Counted from the first letter of the stretch, positions 35,688 to 48,145 are shown. The stretch: DNA of 64,000 bases from Elmis aenea (GCA_947652605.1 OX393577.1:28585466-28649465), one strand, 5' to 3'. Notes: generated by a model from the letters alone, not told the origin. A program made the numbers and translations.

Positions 35688-37966
35688 CATTAAATAAGGA
35701 TCATTCGAAGTTAATTTAAACCTCTTTTTATGGTAATCAAAAGTTCCAAAATGACTAAATAGAGCAGAAATAATTTAAAATCGCGAATAATGTGCATATC
35801 ACTCAAAAACTTAAAAGATGAGTACGTACACTGCATGTTAAACTTTTTTTAACTTTACTTTTACAATAATTGGCACAATTATTTTAATACTTCAATATGT
35901 AATAGTAAAATTCTAATTATAAAATTATCTTTTTTGCAAAATGCACGTCATATTATTTTATAATTTAGCTTAGGTACCTATTATGAAATGGCACAAAACT
36001 AAGGTGGTCACTATAAATCACATAAACGATTTTTCGTCATAAATTACGGCTAAAACTATTTGTTAAGGATAACTACTTTTAATTATTATTTAAATTGAAA
36101 ATTTAATTTTTTCTTTATCGTGTTAAACAGCTATTATTCATTTATCAACTCAAATTAAAGATTTAAAATTAATCAGCTCTTATAACCACGCAAGCCATAA
36201 AAATCCTTTCGATGTATTACATTTAAGATTAAAACTTAATTAATTGATTTTGTTTCATCTTTTGCAAACAGCCTGAGCAAATGATATTGCCTTGTAACAC
36301 GCACCACTTTTTTATATAGACCGGAAACTTTTTATCAATAAAATAGTGAAATAAAATAAAAATAAAAAAATTCATTGCTTCGCACGCTTCAGAGAAAATG
36401 AGAACCGCTTTAATTATCGACCAATAAACTAATCACTCGCTAATTAAAGAGTAAAAGACAAGTGAATTAATAATTTGTTGAATGCTCTTGGCTATTTATA
36501 GCACATTATCTAATATACCAATTGAAAGAATTGTTTTTAATTTGGCTACCGTAAAATTTTCAACGAGAATGAATTTAAAAATAAATCTCGAGTATAAATT
36601 TGAAATACATTTGTTGTACATTTGATCCCATGTTGAATTTATCACTGAGGTATAATCAGAATAACACAAAGACGCAAGCAATTGTTTTTCCCTAGCGCAA
36701 AAATTCCGGTACAATGACAAAAGCAAAATTTCCCAAGGGTTGCTTACACCCCACTCTTCCCACGCTGTCTGTATATGCTAAATTGCGTCACCACTACATG
36801 GCATATTCCAAGATAACAGAGGACCTTCCCTCGACGCTTTACCTTTACTTTTCTTTTGTTATTGCCCATGCGGATATAGTTGGCGGGAACTGTTAAGATC
36901 GCGGGAACCCGGAACTGCCAGGTGTTGAATCATCTGATGGTGATTTCGGATGTTACGGCAATGTTTTAGATTATACCTGAGGCTAAATGTGTCTTCAGTG
37001 ATGTCATGTGTAACGTAATCTTGGGGGAAACTGTTAAGGGTGGCTTTTTGAATTTCCATGAAAAGGTTAAGAAAAATTGATAATCGTCGACACAGCTATC
37101 TATGTTAGTGACCCTACATTTAAAATTATTTTTATTTTTTCAGTCGACTAACCACATAGTTTAAAAGTCCAAATTTTATAGTTAAAAAAGAGGTTTTTTT
37201 TCGTATTATACGAGCTCCTTCATACACTTTCGTTGGATAAGTTTTATTTTTTTTAAATAAGGTGTATTACGTCTTTTTAAATTTTTGGAAGGAGACGGCA
37301 AATAATTTAATAATTTTCTAGTTTAAACTACATAGTTTTCAAATCGAGTTTACGTTGATCTGTAACATTTTTTTAATGCCAACAAAAAACTCAATTTAAT
37401 TAAAAACATTTTGCAGTTATTTTAATTTTATTAATTTCTATTGCCTGTTGTAACACAGTTTTTTTTTTAGAAAAATTATTGAAGCGGGTGCAATTTAAAT
37501 GTTAAATTTGAAGTTGTTAATCACAGTGCTTAAGTGTAAAAGGTTTTAATGAGTTGATAGCTAATTTTATGACTATACTGTAAGTAAATGATCTTAATTT
37601 TACTAAGCGTATCAAAATGTACGATTTTTTTAAGTGTTTATCAAATTCTAAAACGTTAATATTCGACGTCAAATAAGCAACTTCTTTCAGCTATTATTTA
37701 TACAGTTTATTGTTTTAAATTCATAACACTAATAAAGTTACAATGGTTTTAGTCTTAACAAAATACTTGTTAATATATATTAGGAATATAATTCTAAATC
37801 ATTAAGTAAACAAATGTTAAACTTTATCAATTAAAAGAATATAATTTATGTCAGTGGTTTTGCAGCGAATCTCGAACACTACTACTAACTTGCTATTGTC
37901 GAGAGTCCAAAATCCAATTTCTTGTTAACTAAGTCTGAAAGTAATTTTTTTTTAAATTTAAATTAT
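35688..37966. other. AT-rich stretch with one GC-richer island
   Basis: The segment 36690-37060 is GC-richer and has overlapping open frames on both strands (36714-36896 + and 36859-37059 -), neither recognised. The remainder shows nothing. Confidence 0.4.
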
Positions 37967-37974
37967 GTTACGAT

Positions 37975-38445
37975 CAGGGTTCGAAACCGAAAAAAATTTT
38001 GGTTAGCGGTTAACCGAAATCGAGAACTTTATTTTTATAACGGTGTTTCTTGAAAAACCGGTTTAGTGTAAAAAACCGATTTAAATTATAAACCGGTTTA
38101 AAAAACCGGTTAAATTAACCGGTTTTTAAAATTATTTAGATCAGGAATACAAAGTATGAAAAGATATTATTTATTTATAATTTTATAATAAATGTGCAAT
38201 CAAGAGTTCAGTAATGACTTCTGGTAAACTAATCGCATGCAATACAGATTTTGTATTTTTTATCGTAATTTTTATTAAAAAAATTTGTTAAAAAAACCGG
38301 TTTTTTATTATTTTGGTTAAAGGTTACCGTTATTTTTGCCTTTAAAAATAACGGTTTCGGTTTCGGTTAAAAATAACTTTTTCTGACAAAAAATAACGGT
38401 TAACCGGTTTTTTAAACCGGTTTAAAAAACCGGTTTTATGCCCTG
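37975..38445. mobile_element. hAT MITE rich in AACCGGTT motifs
   Basis: The 471-bp element begins CAGGGTTCGAAACCG and ends CGGTTTTATGCCCTG, and is flanked by a perfect 8-bp duplication gttacgat (37967-37974 and 38446-38453). AACCGGTT/TTAACCGG motifs recur throughout both halves. Similar motifs occur in the elements at 17286 and 43508, suggesting related transposase binding sites. Not coding. Confidence 0.92.
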
Positions 38446-38453
38446 GTTACGAT

Positions 38454-39779
38454 CCAGTCTTAGACTAATAAGCACCTTAGTTATATTCCTAGTATACTAA
38501 AAAAGTCAAGACCTAAGAGTCGTCCATTGACGTCTCCTAGATGTTTTAACATTAAGGGCACTCTATTCTTGTACACTAACACAAGCACCGACTCTGCTCT
38601 TTTTAAAACACGTTTTTAAGCAATAATAGTCACATTAGACCAGCTCAAAGGGTCCTTACTATATTTGTGCTATCAAGACGCTGGATAGTCTCGATATTCA
38701 CGTGCTGCAATAGTCTTTGTTCGTGACTTCTCGAACATTTCTGAATTTTGTTATCCACAAACTCCACTCCGCCCCTATAAAGATTGTTGTTTTTAATGTA
38801 CCAGGCTGCATCTACGCACAAGTAATAATGAAAACTTTGCTGTGCATGGACTATATCAATCTTTTAATAAAAGTGAAATTTACTTGAAAATAGTTAAAAG
38901 TTTGCAATGCATTCAAAAAGTCAACGGTGCTTAGTCTAGTAGAATGAGCTTTATAAAGAAACTAGGATCACAGTTTTAGCTGTTTTTATTTATTAAACAA
39001 GGTAAAAGGAAGAATGTTGACCAAGAGACGATGATTAATTAATTAATACATATTTATGCTCATTCTATTACCAAACCGTTCAAAAAATTTCAATAAATTG
39101 TCTTTATATTTACTAGACTACCATGAACTGCTACAATTTGAATAATTTGCTAAAAAGTTTTGTTTCAAACTTAAATGAACTTTTTTCGTAAAATTTAAAA
39201 TAATTGCGACTTGGCTGCAGCACGACGTTACATCCAACTGTTCATCATGCACTGCGTATAATTACAAAGGCTAGTGTGAGAAAAACTATAAAACATGATA
39301 ATCAAAGTCTATGAAAAATTTTAATGAATACTTTAAACGTTTAATATAAAAACATTTAATGTGAAAATAATTACCTATACTTTTAATTTTATCCCAACAT
39401 ATAAGAATTATACTTTTAAAAAAAACATATTACACTCTTTCAACAACGCTTTTGAAAAATTTCAAGCCGTACCAGTTTATATTTTCAAAGAGTAATTTAA
39501 TCAAAACGAATATCTTACTAAGAAAAAGAAGTCATTAATATTTAATTTTTAATGACATTTAGATATTATGAGATAAGCATACATTTTCGCTTAAAAATGT
39601 TATGGAGTAAGCAGAACCTAATTTAAATTTTTTGTTTATGGGAACATTTGGTTGATAAGGCTTTTTAATGTGAAATTTTCTGTTTCAGATAAGCCAAGAC
39701 CTACTGGCAGCTATGAAAAAAATTACTTTTTAGTTTAAACCATGGACCCAAATCGCAAAATATAACTGCTCAGTTCCAG
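38454..39779. other. Non-coding stretch
   Basis: The part 38470-38830 is slightly GC-richer, but no frame, splice-supported exon or repeat was recognised. Confidence 0.45.
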
Positions 39780-39980
39780 TTAGCGGTGCGGTAAATTTTA
39801 GGTTTTCTGTGTTCATTCCGATTCACGATTTTTCAATTTTTGACGATTCGGTAACCGGTTCAGCCGAAACGATTCGGGTTCAATGAATTTTTTTTTATGT
39901 CAATAGAAAGTTAAAAAAATATGTAATTAAACGTATTTTTTTTTCTACGACCACTATTCTAATTCACTATTACTGTACAG

Positions 39981-40162
39981 CCTGCGTGCATAGTAAGTGG
40001 AACTTTATGCACGGTAAGCAAAAAACACAGTTTATTTAGAAATTATCAGAGTAGGCTCACGTCAAACCCAACCTGCATGCACAGTAAGTGAGTCTTTACG
40101 CACGGTAAGCAAAAAGCACACTTTTCTAGAAATGTCAAAGTAGACTCACGTCAAACTTGACA
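39981..40162. repeat. Two tandem copies of a 91-bp unit
   Basis: Units at 39981-40071 and 40072-40162 both start cctgc(g/a)tgca(t/c)agtaagtg. They share cacggtaagcaaaaa and ggctcacgtcaaac-type blocks, with scattered differences. A short internal echo (gtgcatagtaagtg against gcacggtaagc) is visible within each unit. Confidence 0.8.
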
Positions 40163-40569
40163 GTTAACAGCGTACGTACAAATGTGTTTACTATAAGCAA
40201 AAAAAAAAACGATAATATCGTATGTATTATGTGATCGTAGAAAAAGTATTCGACAAAACTCGAGTTGTAACGCAATTACGTTCTGGATATACGCAGTCGC
40301 CGCTATGCGGCTCAGTGCGCAATTCTTCCACTCGTGCTTAATATGCTTCTTACAACTCTTGTTATGTAATATACTATTGCTGTATAAGTGGACGAAAAAA
40401 ATTATTTTATTTATTGTTCTAATTTATAAAACTACTATACAGAATTATCAAATAACAAAATAAAAAATTATGTCAGTTATATTAAATAAGTTAGTCACAC
40501 GGTCACTGCTTGCTACACGAAAAAATGTGTGCCATAATCAATATTATTGAATATGTAAATAAGATAAAT

Positions 40570-40634
40570 TAATTATTATTATTATCTATTATTATCACTA
40601 TTATTATTACTACTATTAATATTATTATTATTAT
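40570..40634. repeat. (ATT)n microsatellite
   Basis: An imperfect run of att triplets with a few ctatt and tact interruptions. Confidence 0.9.
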
Positions 40635-40655
40635 GCTGATTATAAAATATATATA

Positions 40656-41323
40656 CAGGGTGTAGACTCGGATCACGCAACATAGCGATTTCAATGGTAA
40701 AATTTTAAAAGTCGAATTCTTGCTCCGCTAATTATTTTAGAAAAAAAGTGCAAATACGTTTTTTGTAGAGAAAAAAATTCTGTATCCATAAATGTAATCA
40801 ATATTACTTTTTCATTTTCCAATAACTGAAAATTATGCAAATTAAAAAACGCGTTTGGACAGAAATCTGTAGTGCCTTGGAATTATGGTATGACAACTGC
40901 CCAGCCTAATGTCACTTATACTGTCACTTTGACGCGAAATTCATTCTTAATTATCCTTTATATTTTATCAAACATTTATTTTACACAATTAGTTATGTTT
41001 TCATTGCAAGATATAATAAAAATGATAATTAAGAATAAACTTCAAACGTCAAAGTGACAGTAAGTGTTAGTAAGATGGGCAGTTGTCGTAGCATAATTCC
41101 AAGGCACTACAGATTTTCGCGAAAACGCGTTTTTTAATTTGCTTATTTTTCTGTTTTTGGAAAACGAAAAAGTAATATTGATTACATTTATGGATACAGA
41201 ATTTTTTTCTCTACAAAAAACGTATTTGCACTTTTTTTCTAAAATAATTAGCGGAGCAAGAATTCGACTTTTAAAATTTTACCATTGAAATTGCTATGTT
41301 GCGTGATCCGAGTCTACACCCTG
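40656..41323. mobile_element. TA-flanked foldback MITE, family F4
   Basis: The 668-bp element starts CAGGGTGTAGACTCGGATCA and ends with the complement TGATCCGAGTCTACACCCTG, with TA on both sides. The arms of about 300 bp pair almost perfectly, including agtgccttggaattatg with its complement and gtcactttgacg with cgtcaaagtgac near the centre. The spacer is about 70 bp. No coding capacity. Confidence 0.92.
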
Positions 41324-41590
41324 TATATGTACTTGTAAGTTAAAGTTTTAAATTGATATTAATGTTTATTTAGTTACAAAATTGGATAAATAAAAAATAT
41401 CACCTCTTTAAAACGTTGCATAGCAGTTAAACCCGTTTAAATCAGTTTACATAAGACGATTCAGTCCTATTTGCGGTTCAATATTTTTTTACATCAAGGT
41501 TTTAACTTAACCCCGGTTCACGGTTTATGAAAGAAGCATTGGTTAGTTCCGCTTCAGTTTGGTTCCGGTTCGGTTCGGGTCGATTGTTTA

Positions 41591-43499
41591 AAGTGTATTT
41601 TATTTAGGTATTACTTTTTTCTTCTGATGTGTTTAATTTGGCTAGTAGTTGTGTAATATTTCTTATTCATAAATAAAGCAGGCTCTTTAGAAAAGGATAC
41701 TGTGTGACAACAATTTATAGTCAATAATTTATTAATTTACATCAGGTAACAAAGAAGAATTTTTACTTAGAAATGACCACAAAATATAAATGATGAAGAT
41801 TTTGTGGGAATAAAACTTTATTGACAATTTACACACCTACGTTCTCTTTCATAAAATAAGCTCTTGCTCGGAAACGAAGAACTGTAAACAATTTGACCCT
41901 AACCGACCTCTAAAAAACACTTGTACATATCTTAGTGTCCCATAAAATGTACAATGTGTATAGGTATTTTCGACACATACATCTCAATGTAAAGATGGAA
42001 TCGAACAGGCTGTGGAGACGACCGTCGCTCTGCCGTTCAGAGTTTACTATTGCCAGGGGTGTAGCCTTCCCACACTACGATTACCATATGAGATCTATGT
42101 GTATAGCTAAATCCACGGGAAGTGCTAAGTCTATGTACAAGATTCAAGCCAAGAACGTTAGAATTGTCAGATGGAACGATTAAAATGCGAAATACACGTG
42201 TTAGCCTGACGTAAAATATTACGAGAGAAGACTTTACATTCAATTCTTGGGTTATAAATGTGTAACTTAAGTGCAAACGTGTTAATTAAGGCCTACACAT
42301 TGATAGTTTATGGTGCAAAATTATTTATAGTCGGGATGCACGAATTAAACATTAAATTAACGTAACAATCTCACTACCTATTTGCCACTAAACATATTTG
42401 TCATTTAAAAGCTTATTATGCAAAACAACACACAATTTCAAAATCTAACTGAAAAAATTAAAAAATTGCTGGATGTTACAATAAGTTAAAACATAGGTAT
42501 TGCTTTAATTAACCAATAATTATTTGATCAATTAAATAAGGACCTTTCAATAATGATTTTAAAAAAAATCGTTTTTAAAAAATGCTAATAGGATTTGTCT
42601 GACATTTTATTAGTAATTGTATTCAACTTTTGCGATGTAAATTGTCTTTTAATAAGAACAAAATAAAAAAATTAGTTTTCTTTATAACGCTGTGCAAAAG
42701 TGAGAATATATTATGAAACCTTAATGTAATCTTAAGAAACCGTATGTTCAGAGCGATGATTTTCGGTTTTGATCTTCACAAATTACAACAATCTGTTAAT
42801 TTTTTCATATTTAAATTTACTTTCTTGGAAGAACTTACTTAAACCTGCTGTTGCATACACCTACCTATAGGTACAATACATCTCTGGTTTTTTTAAACTG
42901 CATTAGAAATTAGCATGTACTTGATTACAAAAAAGTATCTCTTCACTATATTACCAATACGAAACCACATTCCTGGACACAATTAAAAGGAAATAAAATG
43001 TAGAGATAACCATCTCTAGAAACGATTTACTACATCTTACGTTCTTATTTAAATCTATTTACATTTAGAGATGTACAAAGTGTTTTACTATAGTTTGCGT
43101 TCAGGGAATAGCATAAGAAAATTGGTTTTAAGAAAGGTTTGTGTAATCCTCGTCTAGAAGGCCGCATTCGAACCAATACATTCTTTATAAAATTACCAAA
43201 TACATCAGAGTCAAAAACAGCAAATAACTAGAAATAAATATAGTTGACTACACATTTGACTGCTCATTTATTAATTACACTGGAATGAAATTAATTACAT
43301 CAAAAATGTTCTTGTGCTGTAGATGCTCTTCGACTAAATAAAGTAACGTATACAAAATAATATACACTTCTTACGTAAATAACACCCTAAAAAAGCTGCA
43401 TTATTTAAATTTAAAATTATTTCTGATTGAATTTTTTTTTTAAATTTCAACTTTGCAAACTTAAACAGATTTTTTTTTTACGAAAAAACAAAATATTTT
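41591..43499. other. Non-coding stretch with one GC-richer island
   Basis: Apart from the island at 41990-42183, listed separately, nothing was recognised. Confidence 0.45.
41990..42183 (+). other. GC-richer island with open frames, possible exon
   Basis: Two plus-strand frames and one minus-strand frame are open across this 190-bp island. The frame giving MESNRLWRRPSLCRSEF ends RIVRWND at 42183. Another reads GIEQAVETTVALPFRVYYCQ, then GCSLPTLRLPYEIYVYS and a stop. Base composition is clearly different from the flanks. I recognise no family and cannot choose the frame. A host exon, an untranslated exon or a conserved element are all possible. Confidence 0.25.
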
Positions 43500-43646
43500 A
43501 ATTTCACCAGGGCGTCGAACCGGAACTGAACCGAAAACCGGAAAAAACCGTTATTTTTGTCGGAAAGAAAACCGGGCTTAATACCGGTTTATTTCGGTTC
43601 GGTAGATCTAGATACACGTCGAACAAACACGCTCGTTTTGTTTATA

Positions 43647-45183
43647 CAGGGTGTCCCAGCCAAGACGAATTATTCGATAGCTCTGTTATTATAAATTATA
43701 TTAAAAAAAGTTAAGCATAAAAGTTGTTTGTAATCATTTACTACATAACCTAAAATTATTTTCAACTATACACAGTGTTTTGTTTTTGCGCTCTGATACC
43801 AAACATAGTTTTTTTTATATGGAACACCCTGTATATTTGGTAATTTTTGGATGTAAAATTAAATTCTCTTTCAAAAATATTATAGGTTGTTTATGTCTAA
43901 AATGAACAGTTTTTGAGTTATTAACCTTTTTTTGAAAATTTTGACAGATGCAGACCTTTATAAAAATATTTATATTTATTAACATAACAACACCAGAGCA
44001 ATTTACTCTTGTAATTTATTAGACAATAGTGTCGTAGTGATTGTTGATTGGTTAAACTTTTAAAATAATATACAGGGTGTTCGTTTTACTCGGTCCATTT
44101 CGCTAAACTTTAAACGCATGTAAGTAATTTTTTTTTAATGGAATACCCTGTTTAGTTTTACATTTTCTTGTAGAAAATTTAATTATCTTCCAAAGTTATT
44201 AAGCATGTTTTATGTCTAAATATAATATTTTTGAAGTTATTTCGTTTCTTATGTTTATTTACGAGTATTTTACCTAAAATATCGGTAGTAGCCTTTGAAA
44301 ATTGAAAATAATTTGTATGAACTGTCAACCAAAACACTTAATCGGCAACATTTTCACTATTATGCCATTAAAAATCCATATTTATTAAGAGTTGTAGTTC
44401 TGATGTTATTTGCTGCCATTTATGCTGTGTATCTACAACTCTTAAAAAATATGGATTTTTAATGGCATAATAGTGAAAATTGTGCCGATTAAGTGTTTTG
44501 GTTGACAGTTCATACAAATTGTTTTCAATTTTCAAAGGCTACTACCGATATTTTAAGTAAAATACTCGCAATTAATCATAAGAAACGAAATAACTTCAAA
44601 AATATTATATTTAGACATAAAACATGCTTAATAACTTTGGAAGATAATTAAATTTTCTACAAGAAAATGTAAAAATATATAGGGTATTCCATTTAAAAAA
44701 AATGACTTACATGCGTTTAAAGTTTAGCGAAATGGACCGAGTAAAACGAACACCCTGTATATTATTTTAAAATTTTAACCAATCAACAATCACTACGACA
44801 CTATTGTCTAATAAATTACGAGAGTAAATTGCTCTGGTGTTGTTATGTTAATAAATATAAATATTTTTATAAAGGTCTGCATCTGTCCAAATTTTCAAAA
44901 AAACGTTAATAACTCAAAAACTGTTCATTTTAGACATAAACAACCTATAATATTTTTGAAAGAGAATTTAATTTTACATCCAAAAATTACCAAATATACA
45001 GGGTGTTCCATATAAAAAAAACTATGTTTGGTATCAGAGCGCAAAAACAAAACACTGTGTATAGTTGAAAATAATTTTAGGTTATGTAGTAAATGATGAC
45101 AAACAACTTTCATTTTTAACTTTTTTTAATATTATTTATAATAACAGAGCTATCGAATAATTCGTCTTGGCTGGGACACCCTG
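43647..45183. mobile_element. Foldback A, family F5, inside the hAT MITE
   Basis: It starts CAGGGTGTCCCAGCCAAGAC and ends with the exact complement, with TA flanks. Outer arms 43647-44070 and 44760-45183 have equal length (424 bp) and pair with few mismatches, for example aaagttgtttgtaatcattt against its near-complement near 45090. The two arms meet at a central TA, which is where foldback B is inserted. No coding capacity; an apparent minus-strand frame at 44925-45113 lies within one arm. Confidence 0.93.
44073..44757. mobile_element. Foldback B, family F6, on the axis of foldback A
   Basis: The 685-bp element starts CAGGGTGTTCGTTTTACTCG and ends with the complement CGAGTAAAACGAACACCCTG, flanked by TA at 44071-44072 and 44758-44759. 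Arms of about 323 bp pair with few mismatches down to a spacer of about 35 bp near 44396-44432. Together with foldback A the whole 1,537 bp is one continuous palindrome with this short spacer at its centre. Confidence 0.93.
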
Positions 45184-45438
45184 TATGTATATGCTTCGTT
45201 TAATTAATTATATTTTTATCATATGTTATATACTTCTGTTTCTAATTATTATAGGTACCTTATTATTATACCTACCAAATAAAAACATTTAAAAAAATTA
45301 AAAATTTATTACTCGGAGCTGAACCGAAAACGGAAAAAAAACGTTATTTTTTTCCGGCGCGAAAATCGAAACCGAACTGTTTTTTTTTTTTAATTGACCG
45401 AAACGAAAAAAATAACGGTTTGAAGCCCTGAATTTCAC

Positions 45439-47856
45439 TTACTGGTAAAAAGTTTCAGGAATAAAGATCATAAAGTGTAAATACAACATCTCAAAATTTT
45501 TCTATTTAGTATTGGATTATTTATGACAAAAAAGTCAACAAATTTCCCCGACCTACAATTTATTATTAAATGCCCGTGTCTTAAGAAATGACCATATTAT
45601 ACTTATTATTTTCTTTTGAATTTGTTTAGCTTTATTTTATATAAAAGCAATTAAATGTTTATGGTAACCGTAATTTTAATACATGTAATATTTTACAACA
45701 CTTTTTTTGTTGGGTCAAGTAATGTATTTTTTTATAAAGTTTCTTGTGACGGGCACACCCTTTATTTCTGTACGCGTTTAAAGATATTTATTTATAAAAT
45801 AACATAATATAGACTTATAGGGATATTCTTAAAGTTGAAAATTTGTTAAGGAAAGTGACAAAAGAAGTTTCGTCTATTTATCGCTATTGAGACCCAAGGT
45901 GCAATTTTTTTCACGCAAATCTTTACAAATATCGAATGGTTTGAGCATTTCTATATATTTTTTAACACTGTATATAATTCAACACTTTTTAAATACAAAA
46001 CAAGAATATCCTATCTGATAGTATTGCAGCATCGGGTTGTATTTACATACGGGCTATAATTCATGCAATTTTTGCCAGCAGGTTATTCCTTGTTTCACTG
46101 CCAGCAACATTTATAAAGTCATAATCCGAAGAAAAAATCATATTAAAAAACAACTATCAACACTTCCTTAATTAATCATAGACATTACTGTAAACTGCGA
46201 AAAGACCATCTTACCACGGATTACAACGTCAAGTATGACACAAAGATAAATTCATTACAGCGTTTATAGATTTAAATGAAATTTTTAAAGCCATGGCGTT
46301 AGGGTATAAAAAGCGCGTACCGTCAATTGAAAAGCGCTTGTAATACTCTCGTGGGAATGTGATATGGTTGAATTTATTACACGTGAATTAATGATTGGTA
46401 GTAAATCTGCGATTTACGAGGTACGCGGCTTGTAAAGAAAGCAACATGGGCCATTTGTCATCGCGCGATCTGCAATTACCAGTCTCTCCATCCGACGCAA
46501 TTTTCTTTACCGCTAAAATAACTTTAAAGCTACCTTCTTGTTAAATACGCTAAATTATTATTTAATAAATACACTTGCAAATAAACTTTATTAGAGTTAA
46601 AAGACAACAAAGTAACCTAAAGCAAAGGTGCCATTCAAACATAAATTTCTATAAAATTAGTTTAAAATATAATTTAATAAAAAAAAATTAAAAAATCTTC
46701 TACATATCTTAATAAACACAAAATTAACAGCACCCGATTTTACCTTGTTACGGCTGTAAACTCAAATAAGGCCGTCCTGAAATTATTTCTTGTATGTTTA
46801 TTTTATTTATTTATGCTTTTATTTATTTTCTCTAAATTATTTTTATTTTTAACATTTGATACAAAACTTTTTATTAATTTGTACTACTGCTTGTTGTTTA
46901 ATAATTTTTTAACAGACTACTTTGATTATAAAATAATTCCCGTATAACACCGTTGTTGGTTTCTAAAAAAATATCGTTTATGCGAATTTTTGTTGTACGA
47001 AATAAAGAACTAGTAAAAAACAGGTTTTGAAAATTAACAACATTGTGCACTATTTTTTTAATCAAGAGAAATGCTTTTATTAAAACAATCCGCAATTTTT
47101 AAGGTGGTCCAAAATCTGTATTTCTAATTTTAGCGAGATTAAATGTCTTTTAAGTGATACTTTTTTACTTTCGTCAGACAAAGTTTAAAGCTACAACTTA
47201 ATTTACATAGAAGAAATAATTTCTTTAAATAAGTTCAAGTAAAGAGTAAAGTATACATACCACAAAATTTTAAGTACAAAGTAGTACAAAGGAAAAAACA
47301 GTGAAAGTCTTAAAATATATTTAATACTCTACAAACAAAATGAATTTAAAATTCTAATAGTAACCTAATATACAGGATTTGATCTTCAAAAATTAAAAAA
47401 TTAAATGAACATTTTTAAAATTTATGTTTTTGTTTAATGTTTGCTTTTGTTTATTATTTTTACATTATTTGTATCCTTAACAGCATCTTTTCAGTTTTTT
47501 ACGTTTTGTTGCTGAATATTTCTTCACGGGCTTCTTTTACGGGTGTAATGTTAGCTATTTCTTTAAAACAGTATCTGATAAAAGATATTAAATTATTTAT
47601 AATAGGGAATTACAAAAGTTTTTAAATGACGTACATGAAAATCTAGAGTGCTATTTAGAAGAAAAATGAAACAGGAAAATGAAAACCTTTAATTAAGAAT
47701 CACAATTAATTGATTAAAAATTTAATAACATATTTAAAAAGAACATGACCCTCTAACTATTTTATTATGACCACTAAAGCTCTATCTCTTAAAATAAAGA
47801 ACTTACAGGGAGTTCCTACTAAGAAACTACGTAGGTATATGCTGTAAATGTGATAG
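45439..47856. other. AT-rich stretch with a solo MITE-like end
   Basis: Near 45735-45765 the sequence cttgtgacgggcacacccttta resembles a degenerate right end of a CAGGGTGT-type MITE; no left end was found. A GC-richer patch near 46270-46520 is described separately. Nothing else was recognised. Confidence 0.4.
46290..46520. promoter_or_regulatory. GC-richer patch with TATAAAAA motif
   Basis: A TATAAAAA string at 46305-46312 is followed by aagcgc repeated twice, then 150 bp of non-repetitive, GC-richer sequence ending gatctgcaattaccag. There is no initiator match at the usual distance and no gene to attach it to. It could be a conserved non-coding element or nothing. Confidence 0.2.
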
Positions 47857-47864
47857 GTTTAATG

Positions 47865-48137
47865 TAGTGTTTCCCAACATTTTTTAAATAATGCCCCACC
47901 AACGCCTCAAAAGATTTTAATGCCCCCCTCTAGCATAAAAGTCAAACAAATTCCCAAAAAAAGTGAATGCAAATGGATACTTTAAATAAAAAATAATATC
48001 GGTTAAACTGTTTTGAATCTGACTTACTTCAGTGTACCTGTATATTAATTATGTATTACATTATGTATATTATTTGTCCCCCAAAAACATTCAAATTGCT
48101 CCCCTGTGCGGCCTACGTCCCACGTTGGGAAACACTG
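47865..48137. mobile_element. Small hAT MITE
   Basis: The 273-bp element starts TAGTGTTTCCCAAC and ends GTTGGGAAACACTG, with a perfect 8-bp duplication gtttaatg (47857-47864 and 48138-48145). The CAGTGTTTCCCAACC-type end is common to many animal hAT families. Not coding. Confidence 0.92.
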
Positions 48138-48145
48138 GTTTAATG

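Larger units (their letters stand above)
39780..41590. mobile_element. Degraded hAT-like element hosting a foldback
   Basis: GGTT/CGGTTC-rich sequence at 39780-39890 (ggtaaccggttcagccgaaa) and at 41500-41590 (ggttccggttcggttcgggt) resembles the subterminal regions of the hAT elements at 37975 and 43508. Clear terminal repeats and a target duplication were not found, so the boundaries are approximate. The interior contains a tandem duplication, an ATT microsatellite and a TA-flanked foldback. Confidence 0.4.
43508..45430. mobile_element. hAT MITE interrupted by a 1.5-kb palindrome
   Basis: The element begins CAGGGCGTCGAACCGGAACT and ends AACGGTTTGAAGCCCTG, with a perfect 8-bp duplication aatttcac (43500-43507 and 45431-45438). 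ACCGAAA/CGGTTC motifs fill both ends. Without the insertion at 43647-45183 it would be about 385 bp long, similar to the 471-bp element at 37975. Confidence 0.9.

Noticed and set aside
44925..45113. 62-codon minus-strand frame
   Set aside because: It lies entirely within one arm of foldback A and has no protein motif.
43647..45183. Assembly artefact explaining the 1.5-kb palindrome
   Set aside because: The arms differ at scattered positions, both elements have TA flanks, and the outer hAT has a clean 8-bp duplication. A mirrored read error would give identical arms.
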